Source: QHWK01 sp035315685 (GTDB lineage Bacteria > Acidobacteriota > Vicinamibacteria > Vicinamibacterales > CAVVIG01). Taken from it: a stretch of 10,879 nt of DNA. Location of the stretch: positions 1 to 10,879 of the forward strand of contig DATFXR010000139.1 in assembly GCA_035315685.1 (NCBI GenBank), read 5' to 3'. A program made the translations under genes and the position numbers. How positions within the stretch are numbered: the stretch's first letter is position 1; the number at the start of each line of letters is the position of its first letter. Of this stretch, positions 8,500 to 10,879 are shown in pieces. The notes below the pieces were generated by a model that worked only from the letters and a program-made list of their open reading frames with translations, did no database searches and was not told the origin of the DNA.

Positions 8500-9390
8500 T
8501 CATGCGGCGGAGTGTCGCACGGCCAGATCCTTCAGCCGGCGGAGATAGGCCGGCACCGCGGTTGCCGGATCGTCCGACGCCTCGTACTCGAGGCCCATGT
8601 AGCCGCGGAAGCCGCGGGCCGCGAACATCTTGAACACGCGCTCCAGATCCGACGGCGCACGCGTCCTGCCGTCGTCGAGTGCGATCTCGGTTTTCACGTG
8701 CGTGCTGACGGCGTACGGGATCGACATGTCGATCTGCTCGTAGACGCCCGGCGGCCGGAAGTTTCCGGTGTCCAGGTTCATGCCGGCCCACGGCGAGTCT
8801 GCCCGTTTCACGATCTCGATGGTGTCCTTTGCGAAGTCGGTGATGCCGCCATCGTCTTCCACGCCCAGAATCAGTCCGCGGGCGCCGGCGTACTCGGCCC
8901 CGCGCTTCAGCGTCTCGGCTGCAAAGGCGATGGCCTGGTCGAGCGTGGCCCCGGGCGGCCGTGGGCCGCCGAACACCCGTACGTGCGTCGCGCCGACCTT
9001 CGACGCGACGTCGAGCCACTTGCGCAGCTCGGCCAGCTCCTGTTCGCGAAGTGCCGGAGTGGGCTGCGCGAGCCGCACGCGCGTGCCGATGCTGTAGATT
9101 TCGACCCGGTTCCGATAGGCGAGACGACGCAGCGGCAGCAGGTACTCGTCGGACGTGCCTGGCAGCCAGTACACGGTCAGATCGATGCCGTCGGTGCCGG
9201 TCTCGACGGCGATGCGTATGAGATCTTCATACGTCATCGTCTTCGCCTCGAGTGCTTGCCGGTAGGAGTAAGCGACCAGACCCGTTCGAAAGCGGGCTCT
9301 GGCCGGCGGTGCGGGTTGCGCGCGGCCGTCGGGACCGGTGGCGGCAACGATCGCTGCTCCGGCAGCCGTCAGGAAGCGCCGGCGATCCAT
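8500..9390 (-). CDS. Tat-exported sugar isomerase/epimerase-like TIM-barrel protein (AP endonuclease 2 / xylose isomerase-like)
   Basis: This 296-residue protein belongs to the xylose-isomerase-like TIM-barrel superfamily, often annotated as sugar phosphate isomerase/epimerase. Residues 1-25 look like a Tat signal (twin arginine in DRRRFLTAAGAAIVAA). The four expected metal ligands are present in order: Glu178 (LGVEDDGG), Asp207 (MNLDTGN), His231 (STHVKTE) and Glu268 (MGLEYEA). This predicts a divalent-metal site, and probably isomerisation or epimerisation of a free sugar, since phosphosugars are not expected in the periplasm. The substrate is unknown. It is the last gene of a three-gene minus-strand unit, 10 bases after the DUF6152 gene. 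It could instead be a catalytically different member of this fold. Confidence 0.9.
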   Translation of the reverse strand: MDRRRFLTAAGAAIVAATGPDGRAQPAPPARARFRTGLVAYSYRQALEAKTMTYEDLIRIAVETGTDGIDLTVYWLPGTSDEYLLPLRRLAYRNRVEIYSIGTRVRLAQPTPALREQELAELRKWLDVASKVGATHVRVFGGPRPPGATLDQAIAFAAETLKRGAEYAGARGLILGVEDDGGITDFAKDTIEIVKRADSPWAGMNLDTGNFRPPGVYEQIDMSIPYAVSTHVKTEIALDDGRTRAPSDLERVFKMFAARGFRGYMGLEYEASDDPATAVPAYLRRLKDLAVRHSAA

Positions 9391-9400
9391 TGCGATCTGC

Positions 9401-9832
9401 TCACCCTTTCTTCTTCGGCGGCGTTTCGTACGGCGCGCCGGTGCCCGATGAGCCCAGGAAGAGCGTCTCGCCGCTGGGCAGTGTGAGGTCGCGGCCGTTT
9501 GCTCGCAACGAGCCGTCCTTGGACTGATACCCGTCGACGAGGATCTCCATGCCGGGCTGGAGCGACTGCCTGGTCAAGCCGCGCCTGAACAGCGTGTTCG
9601 GCGTTCCGGCTTCGATCATCCATTCCTCCGTGGTGCCGTCCGGCTTCTTCACGGCGAGGTGGATCCACGCGTGGGGATTCACCCAGTCCATCTTCGTGAC
9701 CGTTCCGCGGAACTTGACCGGGCGATTCGCGTCGAACTCCGAGTTGAAGGCGTGATGGGCCACGAGCGGCGCCGAGCCCGGCGCCAGCAGCGCCCCGAGT
9801 ACGGCGGCGGCGAAGAACAGCCGTGTTCGCAT
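9401..9832 (-). CDS. DUF6152 family exported protein
   Basis: This small exported protein of unknown function matches DUF6152 as I know it. In the 143-residue reading, residues 1-25 are a signal peptide ending APLVAHH, so the His-His pair (26-27) sits at or near the mature N-terminus. The core has AFNSEFDANRPV, FRGTVTKMDWVNPHAWIHLAV, WMIEAGTPNTLFRRGL and a C-terminal ANGRDLTLPSGETLFLGSSGTGAP. The His pair plus the NPHAW histidine suggest metal binding, which is inference. Start choice: GAGGTGAT at 9837-9844 on the minus strand is a near-complete Shine-Dalgarno sequence four bases before ATG 9832. The in-frame ATG 9838 and GTG 9841 lie inside that sequence. The site overlaps the stop of the upstream gene, so translation is likely coupled. 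It is the middle gene of the unit. Confidence 0.88.
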   Translation of the reverse strand: MRTRLFFAAAVLGALLAPGSAPLVAHHAFNSEFDANRPVKFRGTVTKMDWVNPHAWIHLAVKKPDGTTEEWMIEAGTPNTLFRRGLTRQSLQPGMEILVDGYQSKDGSLRANGRDLTLPSGETLFLGSSGTGAPYETPPKKKG

Positions 9833-9836
9833 CGGC

Positions 9837-9844
9837 ATCACCTC
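9837..9844 (-). promoter_or_regulatory. Ribosome binding site overlapping the upstream stop codon
   Basis: GAGGTGAT on the minus strand contains the TGA stop of the upstream gene (9838-9840) and lies four bases before ATG 9832. It selects that ATG and implies that ribosomes ending the upstream gene can reinitiate here. Confidence 0.6.
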
Positions 9845-10878
9845 TCACGATTCCGTTTCGGCACTGTCTCTCCGTTCTTCTCACGGATGCGAGCGCCCTG
9901 CAGCAGGTGGACGATGTCGTAGTTGTCCTCGTGGCACGCGTACTCGTACATCTGCTCGTCGGGATCGATCCGCGTCCAGGGGATCATCGCGGTCCAGGGC
10001 CTCGTCCACGTGTGCGGATCCTCGACGGTGAACTCGTAGCGGATCGTCCGCGCGTCGACGCGCGTGAACCGCTCGGTGATGCGAAAGGTCGCTGGATCCG
10101 CGTCCTGGAAGATCACGCCTTCGTCAGTCCGGAAATTCTTCGTCTCGACGACGAGCGTGGTGCCGTCCCAGCGGCCGCGCGAGTCGCCGAGCCACTGGTG
10201 CAGCGTGGGGCCGATGTGCGGCCGGCCGTCGAGCGGAATGATCCGCGCGCTGTGAATCATCTCGGGCGCGATCGCGACATACCCGGGACTCTGGAAAATC
10301 TGGAAGTCGTTGTTGTAGATGGTGGGGAGATACGGCGGCGAGTCGGTTCTGATGAGGCACCGCACCGGCAGCGACAACTCCTCGTGGCTGTCGGGCAGGC
10401 CCGCCGCGAAACGGGCTGCGGCGTCGGCCCGCGCCGCGCGCGCCCGCTGGCGCTCGGGCGACAACGGCACGAGCGCAGGAATGTGCCCGTCGGGCGGGTC
10501 CACGATGAGCGAGGTCCGATGGTCGCTGGTGATGGTCAGGCGTCGCGCGTCCATCCAGTGCTCGTTGTAGGCGCGATTGACGTCGACTTGCGGACCGCCG
10601 TCGCGGCGATCGCGGGTCAGGTTGTAGGCGAGGTCCCGCTGGAACTCAGCGGCTTCCTCGTCGGTCAGTACTGGTTTGTCCGACAGACCGCCCGGGCGCG
10701 CCAGCGGCGTGCTGGTGGCATCGTTCCAGACGCCCTGCAGGTCGGGGTCGCCCCACGGCGTGTGAGGCACACTCCACGCCGCGGTTCTTGACGGCGCCTT
10801 TCCCGCTTGATCGGCCCGCGCCGGAAACGAGAGCACCGCTGCGACGAGCGCCGCGGCGGCTGCCGACACGAATCGTCG
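9838..10878 (-). CDS. Uncharacterised exported protein with PDLQGVW motif (5' end beyond the right edge)
   Basis: A GTG at 10869 could open this frame, but the frame continues to the window edge and reads RRFVSAAAAALVAAVLSFPARAD, a signal peptide whose n-region begins outside the window. The gene is therefore probably partial, and GTG 10869 an internal valine. The mature protein begins with HTPWGDPDLQGVWND and contains NEHWMDARR, SLIVDPPDGHIPAL, CLIRTDSPPYLPTIYNND, MIHSARIIPLDGRPH, WLGDSRGRWDGTTLVVETKNF and DPHTWTRPWTAMIPW. I know this type as an uncharacterised exported family common in Acidobacteriota, often near DUF6152 genes; no catalytic role can be assigned. Several His, Asp and Trp residues hint at ligand binding. 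It is the first gene seen in the three-gene unit, and its TGA overlaps the next gene's ribosome binding site. The visible 346 residues are probably nearly the whole protein. Confidence 0.8.
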   Translation of the reverse strand, partial: RRFVSAAAAALVAAVLSFPARADQAGKAPSRTAAWSVPHTPWGDPDLQGVWNDATSTPLARPGGLSDKPVLTDEEAAEFQRDLAYNLTRDRRDGGPQVDVNRAYNEHWMDARRLTITSDHRTSLIVDPPDGHIPALVPLSPERQRARAARADAAARFAAGLPDSHEELSLPVRCLIRTDSPPYLPTIYNNDFQIFQSPGYVAIAPEMIHSARIIPLDGRPHIGPTLHQWLGDSRGRWDGTTLVVETKNFRTDEGVIFQDADPATFRITERFTRVDARTIRYEFTVEDPHTWTRPWTAMIPWTRIDPDEQMYEYACHEDNYDIVHLLQGARIREKNGETVPKRNRER

Positions 10879-10879
10879 A

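Noticed and set aside
8495..8506. CGCAT-TC-ATGCG inverted repeat between the convergent permease and epimerase-like genes, considered as a bidirectional terminator
   Set aside because: The arms are only five bases, the loop is too tight, and there is no T-run on either strand.
7822..9486. 554-residue plus-strand open frame across the permease end and the epimerase-like gene
   Set aside because: It reads through the permease in another frame and antisense to a metal-site-conserving enzyme, with no domain of its own.

Overview
The window is high-GC bacterial DNA that most likely comes from an Acidobacteriota genome of the Vicinamibacteria type. This is inferred from gene content, not from a marker gene: a PadR regulator driving an eight-helix 'acidobacterial duplicated orphan permease' (ADOP), an Oar-like TonB-dependent receptor with an N-terminal carboxypeptidase-regulatory-like domain, a DUF6152 protein, a Tat-type sugar isomerase/epimerase-like protein, and a secreted S9 prolyl-oligopeptidase-type peptidase. 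No RNA genes, CRISPR arrays, insertion sequences or origins are visible.

Layout. (1) 1-732, minus: the first 244 residues of a TonB-dependent receptor that runs off the left edge, with a good ribosome binding site and a plausible promoter. (2) 733-1047: noncoding, holding a repeated TGAGGTGGA motif and a hairpin. (3) 1048-2154, minus: an unfamiliar protein with a beta-sandwich domain followed by a TIM-barrel-like region resembling clan GH-A glycosidases. A strong inverted repeat and an ambiguous 5' end precede it. (4) 2578-3036, plus: a single-domain response-regulator-like protein that lacks the phosphorylation site. (5) 3099-5192, minus: a complete exported S9 peptidase. (6) 5193-5365: the divergent control region between the peptidase and padR. 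(7) 5366-8491, plus: the padR-ADOP pair. (8) 8500-10878, minus: three tightly packed genes for exported proteins; the first continues past the right edge.

How the genes may work together. PadR probably represses its own promoter and hence the downstream permease: a perfect inverted repeat overlaps the -10 element and start codon of padR, and the mRNA looks leaderless. The three genes at 8500-10878 are almost certainly one transcription unit, with one junction translationally coupled. The peptidase and TonB receptor suggest uptake and breakdown of peptides or other polymers, but nothing in the sequence links the separate units into one pathway.

No clearly new multi-gene system was found. The most unusual items are the degenerate receiver protein, the orphan GH-A-like protein with its 5' hairpin, and the operator/leaderless arrangement of padR. 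Long open frames antisense to the peptidase, permease and epimerase are high-GC shadows and were not annotated.
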